Positions 1 through 13,700 of a stretch of DNA of 64,000 nt are shown here, one piece after another; positions within the stretch are counted from its first letter, which is position 1; every line of letters begins with the position of its first letter. Position numbers and translations under genes: made by a program. Below the pieces are notes generated by a model, which worked only from the letters and a program-made list of their open reading frames with translations, was not told the origin of the DNA and did no database searches. The stretch is from contig CM032668.1 in the NCBI GenBank assembly GCA_019095985.1, forward strand, positions 16,114,442 through 16,178,441, written 5' to 3'. This stretch comes from Streblospio benedicti. Taxonomy: Eukaryota > Annelida > Polychaeta > Spionida > Spionidae.

Positions 1-1130
1 TGTGTTTCGGTGATCGTATTCCATAAAGTGCATGTGGGAGACAATAAATAAATTGGGACCAGAACTATATTGCTTCAGCTATAAAACGAGAATGTTCAAA
101 TGAGAGATACGTGTTATCATTATTTACTATGCCACAATTACTATATAACAGTTACTAGTAATGAGCTTTGATTGATTTAGATCTACCAAACATTAGCATG
201 TCAATATTCAATTGTGAATTAAAATCAAATCACACAAGTCTCTTGTTCTATTTTTTTTTATTTTCTAATTTGACAGAGCAAATCATTTGACAGTATAAAT
301 TGCTTATATTACCATGATTCAAGCAATAGCCCTTTATCTTATTTTGGGGGAAAATACAAGTCCCACATCTATTAGTTCTGCTGTTTTTAAGGTAACTGTA
401 GGACAAAGCTGTATATCTTTTATCAATATCTTGAAAAAAAATAGGACTTTGAAATTAATGTGTCAGTGACTAAAAGGGTAAAAAGTGTCAATGGTCATTA
501 TGTTGGTAGCAAACAAAGTACTTTACAAAATTACATACTTTAATCGAGGATCAACTGCTCATCAAATAGGCTAAATGTGAACAGACATTAAAAAGTTGGT
601 TATAGTTTCATCAGATTAGAATATGAGTTACCAGTAATATTAGGGAATATACTGATCTGGGCCCTGGGCAAAGTGAAATTATCAATCTTTGTACAAGCAA
701 AATGTACAGTGGTCCCTAGCATTTCATATGGTGGATTGCTTGATTCCGTTAGTGCAAAGATTATGTTCATTACCAATATCAACATTGGAATCAAAATGGA
801 CAATAATAGGACATTCACAATTACTTATTCTATTTAGTCATGTATTTCATACTAATACTTGAAGTACATTCCATATTAATTACAAATCAAAGTGTTAATT
901 ATTTGAATATTCACTTATTTCCAGCAACAATCATATATAAAATCTGCAATATTGGTTAAGTTAATATAACATGCAAAAGGGGATTTTTCTGGCTATTATG
1001 AAAATTATGGTTGTCATAAAATTACAGTGTACAAACATTGCTGACTTTTTTGTATTTTATATGAGAACATAAACCCAATGTCGATGGACCAGTTTAAGTG
1101 GGCAAAGTTTTCGTGGGTGCACATTTGAAG
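1..1130. other. Non-coding, AT-rich, no gene seen
   Basis: I see no convincing coding exon, RNA gene or structured repeat in this stretch. The only open frames are short and carry no recognisable motif. It is AT-rich sequence like the other intergenic parts of the window. Confidence 0.6.
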
Positions 1131-1139
1131 AAGCTTGCA

Positions 1140-1340
1140 GTGGTTATAACCATGCGGTAAGAAGATTGGATGATGGACTCGACCTTACAAAGTCAAACTA
1201 CATACCTTCAAGCAATTTATCTTTCTTGTCTAAATTTCTGGAAAAATCAGCACTGTTACAATTCAACAATTATTGTGAAGTACATGAGTACTTTCCAGAT
1301 TATCAAACTGTTTACAGATCGTCATACAGCTGCGAGACAG
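1140..1340 (+). mobile_element. Old LINE reverse transcriptase fragment (CR1/jockey-like)
   Basis: The translation contains NYIPSSNLSFLSKFLEKSAL and, further on, a PDYQTVYRSSYSCETALV stretch. This is the fingers region of CR1/jockey-type reverse transcriptases (typical form: NYRPVSNLSF...LEK...PxYQSAYRxxxSCETAL). Only this one segment is present. It is followed at about 1345 by an endonuclease-end segment of a separate LINE copy, an order that cannot come from a single insertion, because the endonuclease precedes the reverse transcriptase in these elements. It is best read as an older fragment into or beside which a second LINE landed. Confidence 0.6.
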
Positions 1341-1344
1341 CTCT

Positions 1345-3801
1345 TGTAAACCCACCAGAAGAGACAACAATCTGGACTTTCTATTCACAAACCATCCATC
1401 ATTGGTGAATAGGGCAGAAGTAATACCTGGTATCCCAGACCGTGAGATACCAATCCTAGACATAAATTTGAAAGCAAACACAACTAAGCAGACACCAAGG
1501 AAAGTATATGTACATAGAAAAGCTGATCTTGACTCAATGAAAATTGAAGCTAATCAATTTGTTCAGAACTTTGCCAACCAAGATTTTTCTGATAAATAAA
1601 TAGACTTCATGTATAACCTATTAATCAACAAATTACAATATCTAATGAATGAATATATCCCTACAAAAATTATCAAAGGAACAAAACAAACTCCGTTGGT
1701 CAGTACTGCAACTAAACGCCTTATTAGTAAAAAAAAATACTATACAAAAATGAGAAAGTAAATTTAACGTACTTAAAAAATCCATTCAGAAATTCATCAG
1801 AAGAGATTATAATACATATATCAATTCATTAATAATTAATGACGAAAATGACTATAATGCTCAATCTAAAACAAATAGTACACGTACCAATTTTTTTTAT
1901 TCATTTATTAAAAACCTCAGAAGGGACAGTACTGGCGTTGCACCCCTCAAGGAAAATGGCATTCTTAAATCAGATCCGACCACCAAAGCAAATATCCTGA
2001 ACGGGCAATATCAAAGTGTTTTCACGCAAGACCTTAATATAGATATGACACAGCTCCCTGCACCTAGTAGACAATTACCATTAATGAGTGAAGTTAAGAT
2101 AACTGTTCAAGGAGTAATGAAGTTGTTAGCCGGACTAAACCCCTCTAAAGCTGCTGGACCTGACGCTATGCCTCCCAGAGTTCTGAAGGACCTAACCATA
2201 GAAATAGCACTAGCAGTTCACCTGATCTTTCAACACAGCTTGGACCGCGGTCCATTTGTATATTACTTAGTCCCTGGCTCAATGCAAACATAGCCCCATT
2301 GATCAAAAAAGGAGAACGATATAAAGCTAGCAACTACTGACCTGTAATCCTCACCTGTATAATGTGTAAACTGCTAGAGCATATAATAGTTTCAAACATA
2401 TTATCCCACCTTGACGCACACAATGCATTAGCTGACCAGCAACATGGTTTCCGGAACCGTTTGTCTTGTGAAACCCAATAGTTGCAATTTATCGATGATT
2501 TGGCATACGGAATTCAGGGGGAGGGCAATTTGACGTAATAATTATGGACTTCTCTAAAGCATTCAAGGTGAGTCACCAAAGACTTCTATATAAACTCAGA
2601 GGATTTGGCATAAATGACCAAATAATGATTGGATTAAAAGCTTCTTGTGTAACAGGAAACAACGTGTTATAGTCGACGGGGCTACTTCAGATTTTGTACC
2701 AGTAGATTCTGGGGTACCCTAAGGGACAGTACTAGGTCCATCACTATTTTTAATGTATATCAAAGACCTACCTGAATATGTAACATGCCCAGTGAGACTC
2801 TTTGCAGATGACTGTGTGATATATAAGAAGATTAAGTCTAGAGATGATGTGGTCATGCTGCAAAAGTGTCTGAAGAACCTAGAAAAATGGGAACTTACAT
2901 GGAAAATTCATTTTAACCCATCCAAGTGTTTCACCATGAACGTTACCAGGAAAAGAAATCCGATGATCAGTGATTATGTGTTGAAGGATTCAGTTTTAGA
3001 AAATGTAGAAAAATCCCCCTACTTGGGTATAGTCATCAGGAAAGACCTAAAATGGAAAGATCATGCAGACAACATTACGATGAAGGCAAACAGAACACTA
3101 GGACTAGTCAGGCGAAACATCAAGACTAATAACATGGAATTGAAAACAAAAGCTTTCAACACATTGGTCAGACCAGTGTTGGATTATGCCTCGTCTGTCT
3201 GGGACCCTTATCATCAAGGTGACATAAATAGAATCCAAGCGGTCCAGCACAGAGCTGCTAAATACGTGACCAACCGCTTCCATAACACCAGTAGCCCAAC
3301 TGAGATGTTACGAAGACCTCAACTAGGAAGCACTCCAGAATAGAAGACAGAAAATCAAATTATGTACATTTTACAAAATTCACCACGGACTTCTCAACAT
3401 CAGTGCACCACCATATATTCACCGTGCACCCTCACGGATTAGAAGGACCCATCCATTGTCATATTTTGAACTCACAACATCAGCCGACTATTAAAGGAAA
3501 TCATTCTATGCATCAACCGTAATACTCTGGAACAGCCTACCAATGGAAGTCGCCACTGCATCAACTCTGGAGGCTTTCAAGGCTAGCCTTGCCACAGCCC
3601 CTTTCTAATCTTTAACTCTATCCTTGTTTTTAACATGCACTACTAACAATTGCTTTTATCTTTATTCTTCTCACTATTGGCCCATCCCCACCCTTACTAA
3701 CGCGATTTTATTTCCTCTTCGCGCACACACACCATCTAGAAGGTTGTAAATCATCAACTTTGATGCTAACCTCGACAAACCATACACAGATACAGATACA
3801 G
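1345..3801 (+). mobile_element. CR1-like non-LTR retrotransposon, 5'-truncated and decayed
   Basis: The copy starts inside the C-terminal end of the endonuclease domain (FTNHPSLVNRAEVIPGIPD), continues through the linker (IPTKIIKGTKQ; SFIKNLRRDSTGVAPL) and the reverse transcriptase: LNPSKAAGPDAMPPRVLK near 2130, QHGF near 2440, the catalytic FADD motif near 2800-2815, SPYLGIVIRKDLKW near 3010, and the end motif WNSLPMEV near 3530. Several stops and frame changes break it into frames at 1402-1599, 2045-2293 and 2753-3343. The 3' end carries a short GATACA-type repeat near 3786-3801, a tail style seen in CR1-group LINEs. It is 5'-truncated, as most LINE copies are. Family assignment rests on motif recognition only. 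Confidence 0.8.
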
Positions 3802-4452
3802 TAAAAATGATTATTGATATTTTGTGGAACATGGAAAATTAATCTGTGACTGCAATGAGTGTAATTGACTTGAGTGCTGCTTTTGATTTATTCATTTATA
3901 TGTATTATGTTCATTTATTTATTTGCAAATTAAACACCATAAATATTGACAAGCTTTTAATGAAATTAAAATATGCAATCATCTCTTTTTTTAATCTTTT
4001 AATTGGTAGATAATCCATTCATTAATAGAAATCAATGAGTAGTGTTTAACACTATAGTAAAATTAATTCAAATATCACATACTTCTGCAACTGACTAGAT
4101 TAGAAAACAAATACCAAAGTGTACTAGGATCCAACTATAGAAATATATCATACATAAACATACAATAACAACTACTATCCATTGAATGGTTTTGATTTTT
4201 TTCATTCTACTTTGTATTCTATTTGCATTCAACATTTCAAACAAGTTCAATAACTAATATGACCTACGTCAGGGAGTCACATATTACCATGCTTCTTGCC
4301 AAAGCCGGAGCCACTATTAATCAAGGGGGCATTTGGTCCGTGTTCTGTGGTATATAGATGTTATAGATCCTATCGGTTGCACACCACTTATTGCCATGTG
4401 ATTAGTTCACTGAGTTTCTGTCCTGAGGATGACCGTCTGACCACCACCACAC

Positions 4453-7400
4453 TCACTTTCTCTTGCAGAGGTTGGTGACAAACTCTGAAAAAGATGTGAC
4501 AATCTGAGTATAGTTTAAGGGTGTACGCATACGTTACTCTAGCTGCATATATGTATTGTTAAAACACTTTTTTCTTGCATGATTATTTGTTCCTTGCTTT
4601 TCATAGTCTGTTTCATGAGCATATTTCATTCTTATAGGCCGGAGTACTGGTGATACATTTTATGTCACAATTGAAACTTGAGTGCACTACATCAAATTAC
4701 ATAACTGAAACGTGTTTCTTGCCATTTGCATAAAGTAACAATGTAGACGTATATTTGTATGCTACTAATTATTTAGAACTATTCCCCACAATAAACACAG
4801 TACATGATTTATCATAACTAAAAACATTGGGCACGATTCGTTTCAACATGTCATGTTTTCATTCTCTACCGAAGAAGTTAACTTTTATGAAAATCAGTTT
4901 AGACTGAAGAAGCACATTATGGGACAAGGATTTTTCATTATGAAACAGGTTCTGACTTAAACCTTGGTTTGTCTCTCTCTCTCTTCCTTTCCCTCCTCAA
5001 GCCTGACACTGCCAGTAGCAATGACCGACCGCAGCTACACACACTCGGTGCTTGGCCCCAGCCGGCGTCACCATCTTGTATTAAGTGGTTGACCCCTTTA
5101 TTTTCAATCAACTTTCTTTGTTTTTATAAGTGAATTCTCTATCATTAAAGTTCGCCATCTTTATATGAGTTCACCAGCCAGTCATATAGAAATCTCTTTT
5201 CAGAATCCGAATTAAGTCAATGTCAATTTCTATCTCCGTTGTACTCAAGTCTCAGGCTGTCGCATCTGAGTCAGTAGAGTTTTACTTCAGTCTGAGTCTG
5301 AGAACTGGCCGTGTCATTCACCTTCATAGTTGATGAGTCCGTCGCCGTCGGAGTCGGCCTCGCGGATGAGTCTGTCGGCGTCCTCGGCAGACAGAGACTC
5401 GCCCAGCGCGCTCATCACGGACTGCAGCTCCTGGCTGCTGATCACCCCGTTCCCGTCCTTGTCGAAGATCTGCAGCCACAAACAGCATCATGGGAGGGGG
5501 GAGGGGGTATATAATGGTCTACTACTATGGTTTACAAACACTATACGTATATACAATATATGTATGCTATAGTGTTTGTAAACAGTACTGTATACCGTAT
5601 GGTATAATGTTTGTAAAGTAAAGCATAGCAGTTGACCAACCCCCTACTCCCTCCCATGATGCTGAGGCCCATGGCTGCAGCCACCAACAGCAGGGAGTGG
5701 TCGTTGGCATGGTTTATTACAAATGATATTTTGATAGTTTTACTAGTTTTAAGGATGTTTGTAAAGATTAAGCAATTGTTCATTTGCATTGTGATTAATA
5801 CAATTAGAAAGGGAATTCCTTGTATTGATCACTGTTAAAGCAATGATATGCAGAAAATATTGGCGAGTTATGAAATAGTGAGAAAATTGTAAATAAACAG
5901 ATTACATAGCAAAGTCGAGCTGAATGTCCATTAACAGATTCAACACAGCCGTCCACAAGGGAGTGTGTTGGTGAATGCGCACCACTCCAATATCCAATAA
6001 ACGTTAGATTCTCTGTTGTTCACTTGCATCACCTTTTACTAATACTCAATATTACTATTAATTAATTTCATTTGCGCTATATGCTTTGAATGTATACTTG
6101 TTCTTATGATAAAGTGTTCACAATGATGCTGATGGGTTTAATAAACGTAACCCCTTCTACTCTACCACTTCAAATCAAACGATCCCCTCACTCTAAACGC
6201 GTCTCGTAAATCCTGGTCCTCGTGCTCCGGCTGTATTCGCCGCTTCGCCATCATCTCTGCAAACTCACTGAAGTCCACCACCCCGTTTTCTGCAGGTAAA
6301 CAGACATCCTCTCAATACTTACAATCAAATCATGAGTTTAGATGTGTGTGTGTGTATTTCACAGACTACTCAACCACACATACAATCGCAATGCATTCCA
6401 CGGAAGGTCCACCTGAGCTACAACTCCACTTATACTCAGCACATGTACATATGTTTAACAATAACTGTTTCATAAATCTTGAATAGTGTTTTCAAAGATA
6501 ACATGTTAGGTTTATAACTACTCTATTCCATGTATTGTATATGTGCACATATTGCTTTCACTTGTTGATACACATTGACTTGAATTTCCGGGAAGCGTGC
6601 GCATTAACGGCAAAATCCCCATCATATCATGTTTGTTTGTTTGTTTTGTTTGTTTTTTGTTTTGTTGGTTTTTTGTTGGTTTTTTGTGTATGTTTTTTGC
6701 ACTATGCCATAGTGTGCCATGATCGCATGGCTGGTCAAGGTTAGTGAAACTTTACATGCACACTGGGTACATGGACGTTCGCGAGATGCATACACTACGT
6801 TACAAAGTTATTACCGTTTGTATCAATTTCATTGACCATCTTCTTCAGCTCGGCGTCTGAGATGTCCATACCGAGGCTCCTGATGACGTCACCCACCTCC
6901 TCAGCCGTGATCAGCCCGTCTCCGTTCTTGTCAAACAGCGAGAAACATTTCTTGATGGCTAGAAATGTGAATGAATGTAAACAAAATATCTGCTTCATAG
7001 TTTTAACAGAAGAAAAGAAAAAATCTTCATAGTGATTAGTGATGTTGATAATATTACGAGCAACTTGTAGATCACTGCACACCCAGTTCGTGCATTTTAT
7101 TGTTTAAATAATCGTAGTTATTAATGAACCCTCAATAGTGTTTGATGTGTCAAAATAAAGCTACTTACTTATATTGTCGCATGATAAACACAATTGTTAT
7201 GGTTCATTAAAATTATATGATCTGTGGAGCAATTTGTTATGGCAAAACGTATGCACACCCAGTTCCTGCGTGGCGATAATAGGGGATTTGAACATGTTTA
7301 TGTTCATTAGATCTTACTAGAATTTTTTTTTACACTTTGGCACCGGAAAACAATTATTTCCATAGTAGTAATATTATGTGGTATTTGTTTGGAGCCTAAT

Positions 7401-8825
7401 AATTTTATCTAAATAACACACGAACTGGGTGTGCACACGAACTGGGTGTGCAGTGCTCTATGTACTGGGGTTGTCAGTTCACATATTAGTTCATCATTGC
7501 CTGTGCATAGTCTTAATGGATTATGTGTCTTTTACACGTGAATAAACTTGCACATATGTGCAAAAAAGTAGAATAAGAATCAGGCTATATAGTGACATAA
7601 CAATTTATTTGGCTTTTCCAATTATACTTCAGAATATCTCGTCAATTATGTTGATTGTTCCTACGGATCATTAAAGGTTTGATTGAGCTGATAGTCTGAT
7701 AGAAAATGATCAACAAACCAAGACGCCAATATAATTACCGGTATGAGACATTGAACAATTACTCATATTTTCCAGCTCTAACTAACACCTCTCAATGTAA
7801 CAGAATCCATGTCGTAATACAGTCAATAGACATAGAATTGAAGTCCTGTCTTGTTTTTAACTGTCGAATAAAAATAATCTAACTCGTGTTGTTGTTTTTA
7901 TTTAACAATTTCTTATTGATTTGTTCCATTCTACTACAAATATTCTTATTCATGAAGAAAATGTATTCCTGCATTTCTATTATTGTTTTATTCAGTTGCT
8001 TTATACAATGGCTAAGACACTAGAAAATTCAAAAGAAAATTCCTGTATTTTCATTGTTTCACATTATCATGTTTTCAGTTAGTTAGTATTAGATACAAAA
8101 ATCCTCTGTGTATGTAGCCCGTTCAGCCGGGCTGCTGTGTGCTGGCACTTACCCTCTATCTCCTCGGGGGCCAGTCCACTCTACAACAGGTAGGAAGTGT
8201 TGTAAAGCAGGTAAAATATAATTTGTTATAATGAATGAGGCGTATACAGTGACACCTGTCCGTGTGAGTGCCTCCATTTTAAGACGTAGACACTTTCACA
8301 GCTACAGTTTCCCATTATACCTGTCTTATGTGAACACTTTCACTTCTCCTGAAAGTCACCAAATTTATACGCCTTATACAGTTGTCACTGTATAAGGTAT
8401 TTTTAGTGTGATAAGATTTATTCTTATCAATTACAATGTTATTCCTTCAAGCTATAATCAACATGAATATACACGCATAAATAGCTATATCGACAACATA
8501 TGCATATATATTGAATTAATAATTAAATAAATACCCGGCTGAGCATTTAATAGCCGCATTTTACACAAGGGAGTGAGAGAGTTTTTGCACTTCGTTGCAG
8601 TGCTTAGGTAAGTAAGTAAATTACCTTTTGATATATATGTAACTTATAGCATCCAGAATTCCTTTACTCATGATCATATATATAGAATATATTGTTGTCT
8701 CAATAATTTCATTAGACCCGATTAAATTGTTGAGACAACAACGAAAGTCTCGCTTACGTGACGGGTGTAGGTTCCTATTGGTATATTAAAATATTCCATG
8801 TATAATTAAATATATACTTAACCAT
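4453..8825 (-). CDS. Calmodulin-like four-EF-hand protein, gene 1 (minus strand)
   Basis: Six-exon model on the minus strand: 8823-8825 (ATG), 8153-8180, 6815-6958, 6192-6289, 5322-5469, 4453-4484. Intron phases 0,1,1,0,1 chain without error and give 150 residues; calmodulin is 149. The intron directly after the start codon is the classic calmodulin intron. All four 12-residue calcium loops are canonical: [12 protein letters not shown] (20-31), [12 protein letters not shown] (56-67), [12 protein letters not shown] (94-105) and [12 protein letters not shown] (130-141). It differs from true calmodulin in the central linker ([14 protein letters not shown]) and in its C terminus, [11 protein letters not shown], which has Cys where calmodulin has Met. 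It should act as a cytosolic calcium sensor; partners are unknown. Exon 1 is the weakest call because its donor is GTTAAG. It is paired head-to-head with the plus-strand paralog. Confidence 0.87.
5322..5469 (-). CDS. Exon 5 of calmodulin-like gene 1 (EF-hands 3 and 4)
   Basis: The 148-nt exon runs from acceptor CTGCAG to a GTGAAT donor. It encodes [11 protein letters not shown] through DGDGLINYE. The 49 whole codons give the same amino acids as exon 5 of the paralog at 17084-17231; I count three base differences, all synonymous. Confidence 0.9.
5483..5664. repeat. Foldback (inverted-repeat) element next to an exon acceptor
   Basis: Arms starting CAGCATCATGGGAGG on the left mirror CCTCCCATGATGCTG on the right, continuing through a TTTACAAACACTATA region in the middle. 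It lies in intron 4 of calmodulin-like gene 1, about 14 bp from the exon 5 acceptor. It looks like a small MITE. A second direct copy of the acceptor-proximal sequence CTGCAGCCACMAACAGCA follows at about 5673. Confidence 0.7.
6192..6289 (-). CDS. Exon 4 of calmodulin-like gene 1 (end of EF-hand 2, linker)
   Basis: The 98-nt exon has acceptor CTGCAG and donor GTGAGG. It encodes [20 protein letters not shown] and the linker up to DLRDAFR. Its length and phases equal those of the paralog exon at 14342-14439, with 18 of 33 residues shared. Confidence 0.88.
6815..6958 (-). CDS. Exon 3 of calmodulin-like gene 1 (EF-hand 1, start of EF-hand 2)
   Basis: The 144-nt exon has acceptor TTTCTAG and donor GTAATA. 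It encodes [20 protein letters not shown] and on to MVNEIDTN. Its length equals that of the paralog exon at 13959-14102; about 30 of 47 whole codons encode the same residue. Confidence 0.9.
7073..7456 (+). mobile_element. MITE family A, copy 1
   Basis: The terminal inverted repeat is CACTGCACACCCAGTTCGTG at the left and CACGAACTGGGTGTGCAGTG at the right. The right terminus is doubled: the ACGAACTGGGTGTGCA unit occurs twice in tandem. Homologous copies lie at 32306-32591 (same strand) and 62070-63612 (opposite strand). It has no coding capacity. The superfamily was not determined because I see no clean target duplication. It lies in intron 2 of calmodulin-like gene 1. Confidence 0.85.
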
Positions 8826-10752
8826 TTTGTCAGCTGCTTATTCCAACAGAAGATAAAAATGAGTCCTTCCCACTGTTGACTTTATAGCTATCCTAGACAA
8901 CTCTTCTACAAATCAGGCACGTTTGCTTGTTAATGATATCAATGTAGTCCTCAGACTTAGTGGTATAAACTATGGAAAATAGCACTCTTTTGACACTATT
9001 GTTCCTGCTCCTCCGTAACATACAGTGTGATACAACATGTAGCAACTTAGTCTTGTCAGCGTTTTACGCCAGCGCACGAGTTGCCACAATTTCTACCCAC
9101 ACTATTGATACTGATGATTATGATGCATATTCGCATTCGTTCTATATCAGATCATTCTTTTCAGAGTATAGTTGCATTGTTTGTTTCGGCACAGGATCTA
9201 TTGTGCTGCCCGTTCATTCCCACTCACGCGTACCCGGATACAATCAGACAGACCTGTCACTCAAATAGCTACTTGTTCTCAATTGTTGTTTTCGGGGTGA
9301 ATTCACTGCATGTTTGGTGCAATGGTTGTACCTGGGACTGCATTCATTAACGAAATAGGCGTTAATTTCATACCATGACTTTTAATAACCATGTTTACTT
9401 CCCAGCAATGTTTGGTGTTGTGGTTGCTGGTTTTTTTTTGTTTTTTTTTTTTGGGGGGGGGTTATAATAGTTTTGAGTGTTCTGCAAAACCTTTGCCTAG
9501 ACACTTTAGAACACGTAAGAAAGCAGATAAGTCAAATCCAATTGCTTAGACCTTTTTTATTCATTATCATTACACTTTCCCCTAAGTTACAAGCATAGGT
9601 TTGCTAGTAAATACATCTATGGAACTAATTTGAATCTAGGTTCATGCGTCGAAACTTCATCTATCAGAACGAAGCCAAGAAATTATCATAATCAGAATTT
9701 CTGCATGTTGTTGATACCGCGTTTGATTTTGTTAAGAACTTTCATTCGTGGAAAAACTATACATTGAAACCTATGTAAGCCGATTTCTGGTATAAGTAGA
9801 ACAGTATTTGTAGAATAAACTCGCTGTGTTTGACAACGCACATGCTCTTATTACTGATATTATACATAGTGTTAATGCTGTTGCACATATAGGCTCTGGC
9901 GAAATACTTGTTCATCATATATCATTCACAAAGTCACAGAGACCCAGACTAATTCAATAACGCACTTCCATTCGGGTGAATTTATTAACATTTCCACAGC
10001 TCACCTTGCTCTAATTGATTGCGAAACAGAAACATAAAACATATATAAATGCCGCTGTAAGAAGTCTGGGGGCGGTGCTGCATTGGCGGGCACAGAACAA
10101 CAACATAACTTGACAATTATTGCATATCAAACTCAGCAGCAGCAGCAGTATTTGACAATATTTTTATGTCCACTGAGCGAGCTCTCATTAAACAGAAACC
10201 TTTACACACTGGCGACTGCAAAAATGGATTTGGAAAGCCTGTTCATCACTGACTAATTAGAGCACAAACACGCTCGATCTGTCGCTGTTTAGAGAAGGGG
10301 AAACTGGAGCAGGTGCGTGGATTTGTCGTCTGCGAGGACCATTGATTGCTGGCGTAGGATAGGAAAGTGATTTGATAGACTGTGTCTGTTGTGCACGGAG
10401 TGGTGTACACACGTGTACACTCATTTCAGAGGGTGCTGTAGGCCGCCAGTGTATGTGTTGTACATATTGGCATGTCAGCAGACGGTATAGCGTTGTTCAA
10501 GGACGTTGGATGGTGTAGTTCTTGCACTATTTGTGAAATACAGTGCTTCGCGGTTTTGCCATATTCGTGGAGTTGACGTTGAAGACTATGGTGTGAGAAT
10601 TTCTGACTGCAATATATACAGATGGTTATTTTGTGTGTTCCGTTGAAATGCGGAAGGCTTTTTGTGTTTAGTGTTGTGATAAACGGATTAGAGGTAGTCA
10701 ATCAGTAACCTGGCTCTATTGAATAGTTTATGTATGTCGTAAAATCTTCAAA
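8826..10752. promoter_or_regulatory. Intergenic interval between the two divergent calmodulin-like start codons
   Basis: This 1.9-kb interval separates the two start codons of the head-to-head calmodulin-like genes, so it should hold both promoters and 5' UTRs. A TATATAAA at 10042-10049 is followed by a GGGGCGG GC-box at about 10070 and an inverted CCAAT (ATTGG) at about 10082; this is a plausible core promoter for the plus-strand gene with a long 5' UTR. A poly-T/poly-G run lies at 9430-9465. I saw no equally clear TATA for the minus gene. Promoter use is inferred from gene layout. Confidence 0.4.
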
Positions 10753-13700
10753 ATGGTAAGTTTTTTTCTCTTATTATACAAAGTTTCATCATCACAGAAT
10801 AATACATAATCTACAATCTTTCTCTTTTTTCTTCGCGTTATTTCATTATTCGCTATTAAATTATCTTAAACTGCATTTGTTATCACAGGCGTATGCGTTT
10901 GTTTTTTGTTTAGTTTTTTTTGTAAACAGTAATCGATTCTAATCACATGGAACTTTGACTATCAAAGGCACATCATAGACACATAGAGTCAATGCTCAGG
11001 CTGAAGTGAGAAAAATTGATATGTCACACAAACGTTTGTTTTGCAGGCAGAGAGCCTTCCTGACGAGGAGATCGAATGTAAGTCACATTTAAAGCCTTTG
11101 TGTAAACAGTAACCTGCTCAGGGGCACGTGTCTGTTGGACGCAGTTTGTGGCAATGTTTATAGGTGACCAATACCCCAGTTTTCGTATAGCTAGGAATCA
11201 TGGGAAATAAATAGACAAACAAACCAAACACGTGGCTGTTTTGCATATGCATGAAGCATTTTCGCAGTCTCAATAGAAATATTATTTCAGGACGATTTTT
11301 ACCCACGTGGTGCCAGTCTCAATCAGCCAAAGCTCTGTGATGTACGGCGTGGCAGAAAGAAATGATAAAGACTGATACTGTTTGTCTATTTTTCCCAGAA
11401 TGCAATTGTTTGTATCCACCTGCTGGTTTTAGACAGGAACTACGATCGCACCCTAAATATTCTTATTAGAAAATAAGTGTATTATTACACTGCCAAGGCC
11501 GCGAGTCCACACCAACACGTGTATAACTCAAACTCTGCTCAACACAACATGAAATTATCCCCAGTTGTCACTGTAATTAATTATCGATCCACTGTATGTC
11601 TGACCACCAATAAAGTGCCATGTATGCGGCGTATCAACCGTAAAAGCTTTGCACCGTGTCGCGTTTTCTGTACACTGCCGAGTTATTAACTCGGATTGCT
11701 GGAATGGGTTCATTTTCATTGATTTTGCACTGTTTCCAGTGAAAGCATTGTTCTGTGGTTGACCCACCTCGAGCTAGTGCACCAGGAGAGACTGTCTTTT
11801 CATAGAACAGCAATTGTGAAGTGCTAACAATTAATGGACCGCGTGTGATTACATATGAAATGTTCCAATGTATGCGCGTGTATTGGGTTATGTGGTGCTT
11901 AACAATTTGTAAACAGTCTCTGAATTGGGAGTATGACGTAGCAGATTGCCTTTCAAGAAAAAAAAACATTCAATGACTATCTAATATCACAAACTGACTG
12001 AGGACCTCACACAGGTGAGGGGCTAACACATCCTTTCACGCAAGCCCACATACCAGTAATGATGCATGAAAGATTAAAATCCACTAGTAAAAACAACTGA
12101 GCAATGCACCTGTTCCAGTATTCACGTGATTGATCGCAAACTTGCGACCAAAAAAGTCGTACGACCATCGTGTTCAAGAGGTGGTCGCCAAAATAATTGC
12201 AATAAAAATAGGGGACGTACAACGGTGCACAACACAGTTTTAGTGGGCACGCCTATTGGCGTCATGCACGATACAAGTCGCCATTGTTTTATAATAAAAC
12301 AATGTTGTGCAACGTAGTGCAACGTATTGCGGCATGAGCAGTTTTTTTTTATCAAATCCAATACTTAGATGGGAAGATACTTGGTCGTGCAACATTGTGC
12401 AACGGTGTACGTCAATCGCTAGGTCGCACGACAATATCGAGCATAAAAGTGACGTACTTCATTTGTTCACAACATTTTTGTTCATGAAGCTCAAGATGCC
12501 AGCGAAAAAGAATACAAACAATTCAAGAACAACAAATGTGGACAGCAAGGCAGCCGTTGAATGGGTAGATAATGCAAATATCCCATCAGTGCAGGAAAAT
12601 GATGAATGGATAAAACGGTCGTGCAACACAAGGGACATACGATCGTCATAGTCTCATGAGCCAATGCACGTACCAACGGTTTATTCAAAGATGCGCCCTC
12701 TACGAGACAAACTGAATTTTGTGCATGTCCTGTTGCAACGGAAGCGACCGCAAACTTGTGCGATTTGCTCGTGCAACGTATGCGAACGTTATTTCGCAAG
12801 CAATTGTGAAAGGGGCTTTAGGCATTCAAACAACAAGACTGTGTGGGTGAGAAGATTTATATAAAGTATGTCATATTAATCTCTTTATTAAAGTCTGTTT
12901 ACTATGCAAGATGATCTCAATGAGAACAATATAAACTTCCAAACAGAGACCACCTCTTCAAAGCGACCACTTGATGCCAGACCTGCTTTGTTCTTCATAG
13001 AGATTGTTTCCTGTTTTAAAACAATAGCACCACTTGCAGATCTAGGTTTTTGAAAAAGTGAGAGTGCACATAAGGGATCTCGTAGATATTAGTATCGTAC
13101 ACACTACCGATAACGGACATACCAAATATTCACGGATACCGAAAAGAATCACTTGAATACTGCCTAAATCCTCCTGTAAAATCTAAAATAGAGGTTCATT
13201 AGAAATATAATGAAATGTAATGGAGAATACAAACAAAAAAATAGAATGTCTCACAACGAAACATGGACATATGCTCTTTAAATACCGCATCAGAACCAGA
13301 ATTATCCCTCTAAAAAGTCACAGCAGCACCGGAACACTATCACAAAGAACCGGAACACTATCATATTAGAACCAGGACATAGTAACATTCATGAAAATCT
13401 TGCATATCTTTCAAACTCATTGGTCTTGATTAAAACAGTCTCACAAATTATGGGTAATAGGCTACATAGTCTTTCAAAAGACCTTATATCTAATAGTGTT
13501 TATTTCTATCATTACAAAAACCGCTCATGTAAACCATTATCAAGTGCAAGGATGAAGAGCAAGTGCAACACCCTCTAGCTCTAATAGATACAAGGTCTTT
13601 TACAAGACCCTAGGAATTCCTCTGCTATTGAATGTGCAACCTCGAACATCCTGACCTGTTGTGGCATTTAAGACCAGAGTGTTCACTGGCAACAGCTATA

